Positions 17,460-25,040 of a DNA stretch of 64,000 bases are shown piece by piece. Position 1 is the stretch's first letter, and every line of letters starts with the position of its first letter. The stretch is taken from NCBI RefSeq assembly GCF_012295575.1, contig NZ_CP051180.1:2852001-2916000 (forward strand). Reading direction: 5' to 3'. The notes beneath the pieces are model-generated. The model did no database searches. It was not told the DNA's origin and was given only the letters and a program-made list of their open reading frames with translations. This stretch comes from Ferrimonas lipolytica. GTDB taxonomy: Bacteria > Pseudomonadota > Gammaproteobacteria > Enterobacterales > Shewanellaceae. The position numbers were made by a program, and so were the translations under genes.

Positions 17460-19289
17460 ATGGATCAAACTCCGCAGTCACAACTTAAGCTCCTGGTCGC
17501 CAAAGGCAAAGAACAGGGCTATCTGACTTACGCCGAGGTGAACGATCACCTGCCGGCCGATATGGTCGATTCTGACCAGATCGAAGATATTATCCAGATG
17601 ATTAACGACATGGGTATCCAAGTCTTTGAATCCGCTCCGGATAAAGACGAACTCATGATGTCGGAAGACAACACCGACGAAGATGCAGCTGAAGCTGCCG
17701 CAGCCGCACTGGCTAGTGTCGAAGGTGAACTTGGTCGCACCACTGATCCGGTCCGCATGTACATGCGTGAAATGGGTACAGTAGAGCTACTAACTCGTGA
17801 AGGCGAAATCGTAATCGCGAAGCGCATTGAAGATGGCATCAACCAGGTGCAATGTTCAATCGCCGAGTACCCTGCCGCTATCAGCTACTTGCTGGAGCAA
17901 TGGGATCGTTACGTCGCTGAAGAGATCCGCCTAACTGATATCATCTCTGGATTCATTACCGAAGAAGACGAAGCACCTACGGCGACTCACGTCGGTTCCG
18001 AGTTACCTCAAGAAGAGCTTGACGACGAAGACGACGACAGTGAGGAAGACGACGAGGAAGAAGAAGAAGGCAACACCGGCCCATGCCCTGAGCAAGCTAA
18101 AGAGAAGTTCGACGCCCTGCGTGAGCACTACTCTCTGGCAATGACTGCGATGGCTGAGCACGGTTCTGACTCCCTTGAAGTAGCGATGATCGTTACTAAA
18201 CTGTCTGAGCTGTTCAAAGAGTTCCGCCTGATCCCGAAGCAGTTTGACGGTCTGGTTCGCTCTATGCGTTCCATGATGGATCGCGTTCGCGTACAAGAAC
18301 GTCTGATCATGAAGACCTGTGTTGAACAAGCTAAGATGCCAAAGAAAAACTTCATGAAAGTTTTTGCTGGTAACGAAGCTAACGAAACATGGTTGGACGC
18401 TGAAATTGCCGCTGGCAAATCATACAGTGCCGCACTGACTGCATGTCGTACCGACCTGCAACGCAGCGTTGCCAAACTGGAAGTGATTCAAGGCGAAACC
18501 GGTCTTTCTATCTCCAAGATCAAAGACATCAACCGTCGTATGTCTATTGGTGAGGCGAAAGCTCGCCGCGCTAAGAAAGAGATGGTTGAAGCCAACTTAC
18601 GTTTGGTTATCTCTATCGCGAAGAAGTACACCAACCGTGGTTTGCAGTTCTTGGATTTGATTCAGGAAGGTAACATCGGCTTGATGAAGGCGGTAGATAA
18701 GTTTGAATACCGTCGTGGTTACAAGTTCTCGACCTACGCCACTTGGTGGATTCGTCAGGCGATCACTCGCTCCATTGCCGATCAAGCTCGTACCATTCGT
18801 ATTCCGGTACACATGATCGAAACCATCAACAAACTGAACCGTATCTCGCGCCAAATGTTGCAAGAAATGGGCCGTGAACCAACTCCTGAAGAGTTGGCAG
18901 AACGTATGTTGATGCCTGAAGATAAGATCCGCAAAGTACTGAAAATCGCCAAAGAGCCAATCTCCATGGAGACGCCAATTGGTGATGATGAAGATTCTCA
19001 CTTAGGTGACTTCATCGAAGATACTACCTTGGCACAACCGGTAGACTCCGCCACCTCGGAAAGCCTGAAAATGGCCACTAACGAAGTATTGGCAGGTCTG
19101 ACCGCTCGTGAAGCGAAGGTTCTGCGGATGCGTTTTGGTATCGAGATGAACACTGACCACACCTTGGAAGAGGTTGGTAAACAGTTCGACGTAACCCGTG
19201 AGCGTATTCGTCAGATTGAAGCGAAGGCACTGCGTAAGCTACGCCACCCATCTCGCTCTGAAATCCTGAAGAGCTTCCTAGACGAATAA
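17460..19289 (+). CDS. rpoD: RNA polymerase primary sigma factor sigma-70
   Basis: Starting at the ATG at 17460 gives [20 protein letters not shown], matching the RpoD N-terminus, and 609 residues (613 in E. coli). Region 1.1 covers about 1-80, and region 1.2 about 95-130 ([20 protein letters not shown]). The non-conserved insert (about 130-370) has a strongly acidic run near residues 180-205. Region 2 ([27 protein letters not shown], then the -10 reading segment [17 protein letters not shown]), region 3, and region 4 with the -35 helix-turn-helix ([22 protein letters not shown]) follow. It directs transcription of housekeeping genes. It is the last gene of the operon and is followed by a strong terminator. 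Confidence 0.98.
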   Translation: MDQTPQSQLKLLVAKGKEQGYLTYAEVNDHLPADMVDSDQIEDIIQMINDMGIQVFESAPDKDELMMSEDNTDEDAAEAAAAALASVEGELGRTTDPVRMYMREMGTVELLTREGEIVIAKRIEDGINQVQCSIAEYPAAISYLLEQWDRYVAEEIRLTDIISGFITEEDEAPTATHVGSELPQEELDDEDDDSEEDDEEEEEGNTGPCPEQAKEKFDALREHYSLAMTAMAEHGSDSLEVAMIVTKLSELFKEFRLIPKQFDGLVRSMRSMMDRVRVQERLIMKTCVEQAKMPKKNFMKVFAGNEANETWLDAEIAAGKSYSAALTACRTDLQRSVAKLEVIQGETGLSISKIKDINRRMSIGEAKARRAKKEMVEANLRLVISIAKKYTNRGLQFLDLIQEGNIGLMKAVDKFEYRRGYKFSTYATWWIRQAITRSIADQARTIRIPVHMIETINKLNRISRQMLQEMGREPTPEELAERMLMPEDKIRKVLKIAKEPISMETPIGDDEDSHLGDFIEDTTLAQPVDSATSESLKMATNEVLAGLTAREAKVLRMRFGIEMNTDHTLEEVGKQFDVTRERIRQIEAKALRKLRHPSRSEILKSFLDE

Positions 19290-19333
19290 TCGTCTGAGCA
19301 TTAGCCACATCATTGGCTAAGGTGAGTTCAACA

Positions 19334-19366
19334 AAAAAATGCCCAGCACTAGCTGGGCATTTTTAT
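19334..19366. terminator. Bidirectional terminator after rpoD
   Basis: The stem AAAATGCCCAGC/GCTGGGCATTTT with loop ACTA is flanked by A and T runs. It lies between convergent rpoD and the crotonase gene. Confidence 0.9.
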
Positions 19367-19376
19367 ATCGGTTTTA

Positions 19377-20174
19377 CTACCAAGACTGCCTTGGCAGGTA
19401 ATCACGCTCTTTACCCTGTTGCTTGGCAACAGCGATACGCTGGTTCTTACCCAGCACCAACCGCCATTGGCTGAAGGTTTCAGCTGCGAGCATACGTCCC
19501 GATTTAGGTACGCCATGACGACGATAGAGGCGTTTGGTGGCCGCCAGCGCATCAGGAGAACGTTGCAGCAACTCAGCCATCTTTTGTTGTGCTAAAGCCA
19601 TTGGGTCGTCACACAACTCTGTTAGCAACCCCTGTGCTTTTGCTTGTTCCGCATCAATAACATCGGCACTCATGGCCAGCCACAACGCTTGATCTTGGTT
19701 CATCTGTTCGCGCATGGCCAAGTTGCCGCCCATATCGGGTAATAACCCCCAGCGCCCTTCCATCACTGACAGGGTACAATCGGGTTGGCCATAGCGAAAA
19801 TCGGCACCAAGAGCAATCTGTAAGCCCCCCCCCCAGACCTTACCGTGCAATACTGCCATCACTGGTACCGGTAAATCGCGCCAACCTGTACTCACCCGTT
19901 GCGCCATGTTCGCTTGGCCGGGCCACCACTTCCACAATAGTTTCGCAGCTTGCTTGGCATCACTAAGTAGCGATTTAACATCGATGCCAGTACAAAAATC
20001 GACACCAGCTCCAGTTAGGATCACGCCGCGTAGTTCATGTTGTTTAGCAAGACGCTTTTGTACCGCAATTATCGCTTTAAACATCGCCATATCTAGCGCA
20101 TTATGCTTATCTGGGCGCTGCAGAGTTACTACCGCCACTGAGTCGATAATTTCACACTCTATTCGCTGTTCCAT
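19377..20174 (-). CDS. Crotonase-family (enoyl-CoA hydratase/isomerase) protein
   Basis: The ATG at 20174 follows GGAGAG and yields 265 residues; an ATG nine codons earlier lacks a ribosome site. The crotonase fold is shown by VAVVTLQRPDKHNALD near the start, the oxyanion-hole segment GAGVDFCTGIDVKSLL (about 60-75) and HGKVWGGGLQIALGADFRYG (about 110-130). The second catalytic Glu of true hydratases (usually E-x-x-W/G-L) appears as V-M-E-G-R-W-G-L-L-P-D. Family members hydrate, isomerise or hydrolyse acyl-CoA thioesters; the substrate here cannot be named. It is transcribed alone, convergent with rpoD. Confidence 0.85.
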   Translation of the reverse strand: MEQRIECEIIDSVAVVTLQRPDKHNALDMAMFKAIIAVQKRLAKQHELRGVILTGAGVDFCTGIDVKSLLSDAKQAAKLLWKWWPGQANMAQRVSTGWRDLPVPVMAVLHGKVWGGGLQIALGADFRYGQPDCTLSVMEGRWGLLPDMGGNLAMREQMNQDQALWLAMSADVIDAEQAKAQGLLTELCDDPMALAQQKMAELLQRSPDALAATKRLYRRHGVPKSGRMLAAETFSQWRLVLGKNQRIAVAKQQGKERDYLPRQSW

Positions 20175-20290
20175 GCATCTCTCCTTGATTGCTTTTTGCA
20201 CAGTAACAATCGCGACTATTCATGACAACCGATTGAATTTGAAATAGAATAAAATTGGCACTTAATTTATGCAATTTTGGAACTAAATAC

Positions 20291-21253
20291 TTGACGTTAC
20301 AGATTTTAATTTGTGATGACTCCGCAATGGCGCGGAAACATTTACAACGCAATTTGCCAAAGGATTGGCAAGCTGAAGTGCACTTTGCGGTAAACGGGGT
20401 TGATGCCTTAGAGCAGATCAGCACCACCAAATTTGATCTCATATTTTTGGATCTCAACATGCCAGAGCTTGATGGCTACGGCGTATTGCAGCAACTCCAA
20501 CATGTCGCTATCGCTCCTAAAGTCATTGTCTGCTCAGCAGACATTCAACAGGAAGCGCTGCGCCGAGTATTAGACTTTGGCGCGCTGGGCTTCTTAAAAA
20601 AGCCATCCAAAGCAGACGAGATTCTCGTGCTGTTGAAGACTCATCAACTGTACCAAACCGGCCAATTGTCTTCGGATACCGATATTACCGTCGATTACGA
20701 TGACGCCCTACGCGAAATCTGCAACGTGGCCATGGGCAAGGCTGGTGCCAGTATTGCTCAGGTGTTGGGTACCTTTGTTGACTTGCCAATCCCTAAAGTT
20801 CGCCGCCTCAACAGAGGCGAGATGAAGATGATCCTACTGCCGTCAGTCGATGACCAAGATCTGCAAGTGATCTCACAAGGCTTCATTGGTGATGGCATCA
20901 GTGGCGAGGCGTTGCTGATGCTGCAGGAGGGGAGCTATAAGAGCATGGGCCAACTGATGGGCATCAATGATGTTAGTTCAAAGCAGTCGCGGTTGGAGAT
21001 CCAGATGGATACCGCCAACATTCTGTTTGCCTCATTTCTTACCGGACTCGCAGCACAGCTCAACATCCCCTTTTGCCAAAGTCATCCGGTAGTTTTGTCT
21101 GAGTTACCATCGGAACGTTTCGACGAGCAAACTCTAGCAGTCGAGATCAGCTACCGTCTAGCAGAGCATCAGATCGTCTGCGATCTGCTTATCCTATTCC
21201 CGTATGCCAGCCTGCCCCGGCTTGAGCGCAACATTAAGTACCTGGTGGAATAA
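20291..21253 (+). CDS. Response regulator with C-terminal CheC/CheX-like phosphatase domain
   Basis: I take the TTG at 20291, preceded by GGA at nine bases, giving 320 residues that open straight into the receiver fold (LQILICDDSAMARK). The receiver has acidic Asp9-Asp10, phospho-acceptor Asp54 in FLDLNMPELDG, and Lys in GFLKKPSK. From about residue 140 a CheC/CheX-like domain follows, with E-x-x-N in REICNVAMGKAGASIAQVL and a second, altered site D-x-x-N in DTANILFASFLTGL where the family usually has Glu. CheC proteins dephosphorylate receiver domains, so this may be an autodephosphorylating regulator or an adaptor. It sits three bases upstream of a diguanylate cyclase gene and probably acts with it. 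An earlier TTG at 20255 is possible. Confidence 0.85.
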   Translation: MTLQILICDDSAMARKHLQRNLPKDWQAEVHFAVNGVDALEQISTTKFDLIFLDLNMPELDGYGVLQQLQHVAIAPKVIVCSADIQQEALRRVLDFGALGFLKKPSKADEILVLLKTHQLYQTGQLSSDTDITVDYDDALREICNVAMGKAGASIAQVLGTFVDLPIPKVRRLNRGEMKMILLPSVDDQDLQVISQGFIGDGISGEALLMLQEGSYKSMGQLMGINDVSSKQSRLEIQMDTANILFASFLTGLAAQLNIPFCQSHPVVLSELPSERFDEQTLAVEISYRLAEHQIVCDLLILFPYASLPRLERNIKYLVE

Positions 21254-21256
21254 CCG

Positions 21257-22201
21257 TTGGACAACCATGAATTTGAACAACTGCATTGGCTCACACAGCT
21301 ACTGCAAGGAATTGAAGTTGGCTTGGTCGTTATCGATCGCGACTACAAGGTAAAGCTATGGAACGGGTTTATGGAGAACCACTCGGGCGTACTAAGCAAC
21401 GATGTACTAGAGCAATCGTTGTTTGAACGGTTTCCTGAGCTACCGCAACAATGGTTGTTGAGCAAATTAGAGTCCGCTTTCCTGCTAGAGAGTCGCAGCT
21501 TTACCGTATGGGAGCAACGTCCATGGGTCTTCTCATTTGCTAACTCGAGGCCCATTACCGGTGGCTTGGAAAAGATGCACCAAAACATGACTATCCAACC
21601 GCTCAAGAACAGTAACGGCAATATCAGCCATGCGGCATTGGTTATCTATGACGTCAGCGTGCAAGCGCAAGATCGAATGAAATTGACCAGTGCCAATGAT
21701 CGCTTAGAGCAATTGAGTCAGGTCGATGGACTCACCGGGCTCACTAATCGACGTCAATGGGAGTCGTTGTTGGAGCGTGAATTTCACCGTTGTAGCCGCT
21801 ACGATCAATCCAGCAGTCTGGTGGTTCTAGATATCGACAATTTCAAGCTGGTCAATGACCAACGCGGCCATGCGGTCGGCGATAAGGTCTTGGTTGGGCT
21901 CGCTAATCTGCTCAAAAGTTGCTTAAGAAAAAGTGACTGCATTGCCCGTTATGGCGGCGAAGAGTTTGTCATTATACTGACCGAAACTTCACCTGTTCAA
22001 GCACAGCTGCTGGCAGAACGAATACGTGAAACAGTAGAGCAGATGGTGTTTGACCTGCAGCCGCCACTGAAGGTAACGGTGAGTTTAGGGGTATGTGGTT
22101 TCCGCAAGGTTCTAACGTCACCAAAGCAGTGGTTTGAACTAGCAGACCAAGCGTTATATCGCAGCAAAAATGAAGGCCGTAATCGGCTAACGATGGTGTA
22201 A
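21257..22201 (+). CDS. PAS-GGDEF diguanylate cyclase
   Basis: This 314-residue protein begins with TTG at 21257. A PAS-like sensor covers about residues 10-130 (LLQGIEVGLVVIDRDYKVKLWNGFMENHSG). A GGDEF domain follows at about 150-314 with DGLTGLTNRR, LDIDNFKLVND and an intact active site RYGGEEF. The product-inhibition site R-x-x-D (RKSD) lies exactly five residues before GGEEF. It should make cyclic di-GMP and be feedback inhibited. There is no membrane segment, so it is cytoplasmic. It starts three bases after the response-regulator gene and its stop overlaps the next start by one base, so the three genes form an operon. The PAS ligand is unknown. Confidence 0.92.
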   Translation: MDNHEFEQLHWLTQLLQGIEVGLVVIDRDYKVKLWNGFMENHSGVLSNDVLEQSLFERFPELPQQWLLSKLESAFLLESRSFTVWEQRPWVFSFANSRPITGGLEKMHQNMTIQPLKNSNGNISHAALVIYDVSVQAQDRMKLTSANDRLEQLSQVDGLTGLTNRRQWESLLEREFHRCSRYDQSSSLVVLDIDNFKLVNDQRGHAVGDKVLVGLANLLKSCLRKSDCIARYGGEEFVIILTETSPVQAQLLAERIRETVEQMVFDLQPPLKVTVSLGVCGFRKVLTSPKQWFELADQALYRSKNEGRNRLTMV

Positions 22202-22701
22202 TGAAACAGATCATTATCCGTGACTATGTCGCCAATGATGCCGCGGCATTACTGGCTGTCTACAATGATGCCATTATCAATAGCAGTGCAACCTTTGAGG
22301 AGCAGCCGTTGCCACTGACGCTATTCTCACAGCGATTAGAGACAATTCAGCAAAGCCACCCGTTGTTAGTGGCCACAATCGATAACGAGGTGGTCGGCTA
22401 TGCCTATGGTGGCCACTATAAACCGCGTAGCGCCTATCGCTTCTGTGCTGAGGTAACTATCTATGTTAACCCGCAGCATCATGGCCACGGTATTGCTAAG
22501 CGCCTCTACCCGCAACTGTTTAAGCGTCTAAAAAGTCAGGGCATACAACAGCTGTTGGCAATCATTACTGAGCCCAACGACGCCAGCGCGCAACTGCACC
22601 GCTCGTTCGGTTTCGAAAAAGTGGGATTGATGCACCGGGTCGGTTTTAAGTTTGAACGTTGGTATGACGTGGCCATCTGGCAGAAAGCCTTACCGAGTTA
22701 G
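22201..22701 (+). CDS. GNAT N-acetyltransferase (phosphinothricin acetyltransferase-like)
   Basis: The 166-residue protein is a complete GNAT domain of the Pat/YwnH type: IIRDYVANDAAALLAVYNDAI at the start, YAYGGHYKPRSAYRFCAEVTIYVN in the middle, the acetyl-CoA loop HHGHGIAKRLYPQLF (Q/R-x-x-G-x-G/A equivalent) and EPNDASAQLHRSFGFEKVGLMHRVGFKF at the end. Relatives acetylate small amines such as methionine sulfoximine or phosphinothricin, or are of unknown specificity. The start ATG shares one base with the stop of the diguanylate cyclase gene (TAATG), indicating coupling. A functional link with signalling is not evident. Confidence 0.88.
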   Translation: MKQIIIRDYVANDAAALLAVYNDAIINSSATFEEQPLPLTLFSQRLETIQQSHPLLVATIDNEVVGYAYGGHYKPRSAYRFCAEVTIYVNPQHHGHGIAKRLYPQLFKRLKSQGIQQLLAIITEPNDASAQLHRSFGFEKVGLMHRVGFKFERWYDVAIWQKALPS

Positions 22702-22839
22702 GGTTTTGGGCGCATCACTGGTACGGCGCCCAGGGCTAAAGCGACGGTCGACCAACTCGCTTTGCCAACGTGTATCACCACGCCGCTCAAGTTGTACTCG
22801 TCGCGGCTGTAAGCGACGTTCAGGTCCCATATAACTCAT
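22690..22839 (-). CDS. GPERR-motif microprotein (downstream copy)
   Basis: A 49-codon frame starts with ATG at 22837-22839 after a good ribosome site (AAGGGG, six bases away) and ends with TAA at 22690-22692. The product is very basic: MSYMGPERRLQPRR near the N-terminus, then RW, VDRR and PGRR motifs. It aligns without gaps over residues 1-34 with the 49-residue product of the gene 11 bp upstream, sharing Y3, GPERR, RR13-14, Q16, R19, RW24-25 and VDRR30-33. This indicates a tandem duplication. It has no Cys, no membrane segment and no signal peptide. Its last 12 bp overlap the 3' end of the convergent acetyltransferase gene. I know the GPERRxxxRR pattern from N-termini of other proteobacterial proteins, but no function can be given. 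Confidence 0.75.
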   Translation of the reverse strand: MSYMGPERRLQPRRVQLERRGDTRWQSELVDRRFSPGRRTSDAPKTLTR

Positions 22840-22850
22840 CAAGCACCCCT

Positions 22851-23000
22851 TTAGATTGGTAACCGTAAAACGTCTTCATCTCGTCGTCCCGGCCCCTTAA
22901 CGCGACGATCAACTCCAGCTTTTTCCCAGCGCTGTGAAATAGTACGTTGGATCTGCCAGCGCCTATCTTTACCTCTTCGTTCTGGTCCGTTGTAGTCCAT
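22851..23000 (-). CDS. GPERR-motif microprotein (upstream copy)
   Basis: The frame runs from ATG at 22998-23000 to TAA at 22851-22853 and codes for 49 residues, the same length as its downstream paralogue. GGAG lies seven bases before the start. The protein begins MDYNGPERRGKDRRW and continues with RW, VDRR and GPGRR motifs; about a third of its residues are Arg or Lys. The paired lengths, aligned motifs and separate ribosome sites argue that both are real genes although short. It lies downstream of the rraB terminator; a TATACT hexamer about 30 bp upstream could be a -10 box. Function is unknown. Nucleic-acid or membrane-surface binding would fit the charge but is only a guess. Confidence 0.75.
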   Translation of the reverse strand: MDYNGPERRGKDRRWQIQRTISQRWEKAGVDRRVKGPGRRDEDVLRLPI

Positions 23001-23046
23001 GCCAATGCTCCACTAGTTTCACCTTGCATGAGTATAGGCTGGGTAC

Positions 23047-23070
23047 AAAAAAGCAGCCATTAAGGCTGCT
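23047..23070 (-). terminator. Terminator after rraB
   Basis: On the minus strand AGCAGCC/GGCTGCT forms a stem followed by six T residues (the A run at 23047-23052), 26 bp beyond the rraB stop. Confidence 0.85.
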
Positions 23071-23095
23071 TCTGTTACCGGGTAATCGTTGTTAA

Positions 23096-23461
23096 TTACT
23101 CACCTTGCTCGACGAAGTGAGTACCCCAACCGTCGTACAATACTTTGTGCTTCTCTGCCAAGGCGATCAACTGGGCGCAGTCTTTATCTAACCGCTCAAC
23201 CTTCAGCTCGTGGTCCACTACGGCGCTGAAGCAGTAAGCGATATCACCATCTTCCAACTCAATCTCTTCGGCATCTTCCACTTCAAACCCCGCCTTATAA
23301 ACATCAACCGCGGCCTTCTCAAGCGCGTCAAAGTCTTCCGAAGCGAAGTGGTGTTCAATGCTATAGATTGCGTCTTCTTTAGAGCCATCTTCCAGCAGCG
23401 CCTGCACAATCTCGCGGGTTTCCATCTGCTGTTCTTTAATCAGTTGATCAGCTGTCATCAT
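23096..23461 (-). CDS. rraB: Ribonuclease E activity regulator RraB
   Basis: The 121-residue acidic protein matches RraB throughout: [26 protein letters not shown] near the start, [30 protein letters not shown] in the middle and [14 protein letters not shown] at the end. RraB binds the C-terminal part of RNase E and alters degradosome composition and activity. E. coli RraB has a longer acidic tail, which is absent here. AGGA precedes the ATG by eight bases. It lies 29 bp downstream of plsC on the same strand and has its own terminator. Confidence 0.93.
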   Translation of the reverse strand: MMTADQLIKEQQMETREIVQALLEDGSKEDAIYSIEHHFASEDFDALEKAAVDVYKAGFEVEDAEEIELEDGDIAYCFSAVVDHELKVERLDKDCAQLIALAEKHKVLYDGWGTHFVEQGE

Positions 23462-23490
23462 CGCTGCATTCCTAACGTATTACTGGCTAC

Positions 23491-24216
23491 TTAGGCCGCG
23501 CTTAATTGTCGCGCTTCCTCATTAATTTCTTCTAAGCGAGTGGCCATCTGTTGCTGCACTCGTGTGGCTAATTCTCTCACATCTTCGCGAGTCATGCCTT
23601 CAGTACTTATCGGCGCCATTGCTTCAACGATAATGGTGCCGTTGTCCCATTTACCCATGTTGATGTCTTTTTGGCAGGACGCCAATACCGGGACAATAGG
23701 CACACCTGCGCTTACGGCGGTGTGAAAGGCGCCGCTTTTAAATGGCAGCAGACCTCGACCACGGGAGCGAGTGCCTTCAGGAAAGACCCACACCGATAAA
23801 CCATCATCACGAATGCTATTGGTGGCGTTTTCGATGGTGCCTCGCGCCTTGCTACTGTTTTTCCGGTCAATCAAAATATTGCCAGATAACCAATAGATTA
23901 GACCGAAAAATGGAATCCACTTGAGACTTTTTTTACCGATGCTTACGGTGCTTTTCGGAACCATCGATGCCTGAGTAAACAGATCGAAGTTGTTTTGGTG
24001 GTTGCCAATGTAAACTACTGGCTGCTCGGGCAAGAGATTCTCTTGTCCACGTTTAAGCAGCTTAATGCCAACTAATGGTCCTACTCGGCCAAACCAGCGT
24101 GCCACTTGATGAACGTTATCTCGGTGGAATGGCCGTACGATACACATCACCATGGTGCCAACAAACAACAACATAAGTAACAAGACCAACAGCAGGCCTC
24201 GGATCAAAGTCAGCAC
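23491..24216 (-). CDS. plsC: 1-acyl-sn-glycerol-3-phosphate acyltransferase
   Basis: I place the start at the GTG at 24216, which follows GAGGA by seven bases and gives 241 residues (245 in E. coli). The frame is open up to 24267. An N-terminal membrane helix (residues about 5-28) is followed by the LPLAT motifs: NHQNNFD, the catalytic H-x4-D (about 75), KSLKWIPFFGLIYWLSG, FPEGTRSRGRGLLPFKSGAF with its glycerophosphate-binding Glu, and VPIVPV. It acylates lysophosphatidic acid to phosphatidic acid in the inner membrane, the step after PlsY. Confidence 0.93.
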   Translation of the reverse strand: MLTLIRGLLLVLLLMLLFVGTMVMCIVRPFHRDNVHQVARWFGRVGPLVGIKLLKRGQENLLPEQPVVYIGNHQNNFDLFTQASMVPKSTVSIGKKSLKWIPFFGLIYWLSGNILIDRKNSSKARGTIENATNSIRDDGLSVWVFPEGTRSRGRGLLPFKSGAFHTAVSAGVPIVPVLASCQKDINMGKWDNGTIIVEAMAPISTEGMTREDVRELATRVQQQMATRLEEINEEARQLSAA

Positions 24217-24336
24217 AAACGTATCCTCAGACAAAAACGGGCGCTCAGTATAGAGCCGCCTTGTCAAAGGAGCAATACGTTTAGGCTACAGATGTGCGCT
24301 CAAGTTTTTGATAGCGGTGAATAAACTTTACACTAG

Positions 24337-24984
24337 CTAGCTTAACCACTGTTCCGGCGTGGCGAAACGTTGCTCTAGGCGTCGATAAAAGTCTGCTAGG
24401 TGCAGGCCATCGGCAATACCATGGTGTACTTGCAATGAAAGTGGCATCACGGTGCGCTCGCCTTGTTTATCGTATTTGCCCCAGCCCATACGCGGGATCG
24501 AGCAATGAGGTTTAATCGGCACGGGGTGGGTAAACTGGGTAAACCGTAACCATGGCATACAGGACAGGTAGATCACCGCATCTTCATATTCATCAATGCT
24601 GGCATTAAACAGACTTTGACTGGCCTTAATCTCTGCCGCTACCTGTTTAGCTTTGGCATCAAATTCAGGCCAGCTTGGCGCAAACGGAATACGACTAAAG
24701 CGAAGTTGTTGCTGCTCGCTCAAGCCGGTAATGCCAGCGTTGACCTTGTCGTGTTCGACGACCTGCTGATCGCGAATACGCTGGCGTAGCCATGGCAACT
24801 CATCGCTTACTAACAGAATGGCGTAGATGATGGCTCGGTAGCTACTGATGCCATGGGCATCACAATGAGCCAGTAGCGCAGTAACATCAACGTCGGCACA
24901 TAAACCAACATAGGGAAAATCTAGCTGCAGGTAGAGCTGGAACTGCTCTCGCCGTGGCCAAGTAGCCATATCGATCAACTTCAC
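24337..24984 (-). CDS. Chloramphenicol acetyltransferase (CatA)-family protein
   Basis: The 215-residue protein has the size and layout of type A chloramphenicol acetyltransferases. The catalytic H-H-x-x-x-D-G motif is intact as VHHGIADGLHLADF near residue 190. The preceding sheet segment (MGWGKYDKQGERTVMPLSLQ) and the N-terminal WPRREQFQLY resemble CatA. Such genes on chromosomes of environmental bacteria may or may not acetylate chloramphenicol, so resistance is not claimed. Nothing around the gene suggests a mobile element; flanking genes are plsC and parC. Substrate is uncertain. Confidence 0.85.
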   Translation of the reverse strand: MKLIDMATWPRREQFQLYLQLDFPYVGLCADVDVTALLAHCDAHGISSYRAIIYAILLVSDELPWLRQRIRDQQVVEHDKVNAGITGLSEQQQLRFSRIPFAPSWPEFDAKAKQVAAEIKASQSLFNASIDEYEDAVIYLSCMPWLRFTQFTHPVPIKPHCSIPRMGWGKYDKQGERTVMPLSLQVHHGIADGLHLADFYRRLEQRFATPEQWLS

Positions 24985-25040
24985 AACGATTCCTTAATAG
25001 ACAGCAACCACCTCAAGACAGTTGCTGCCAAAATTACCTA

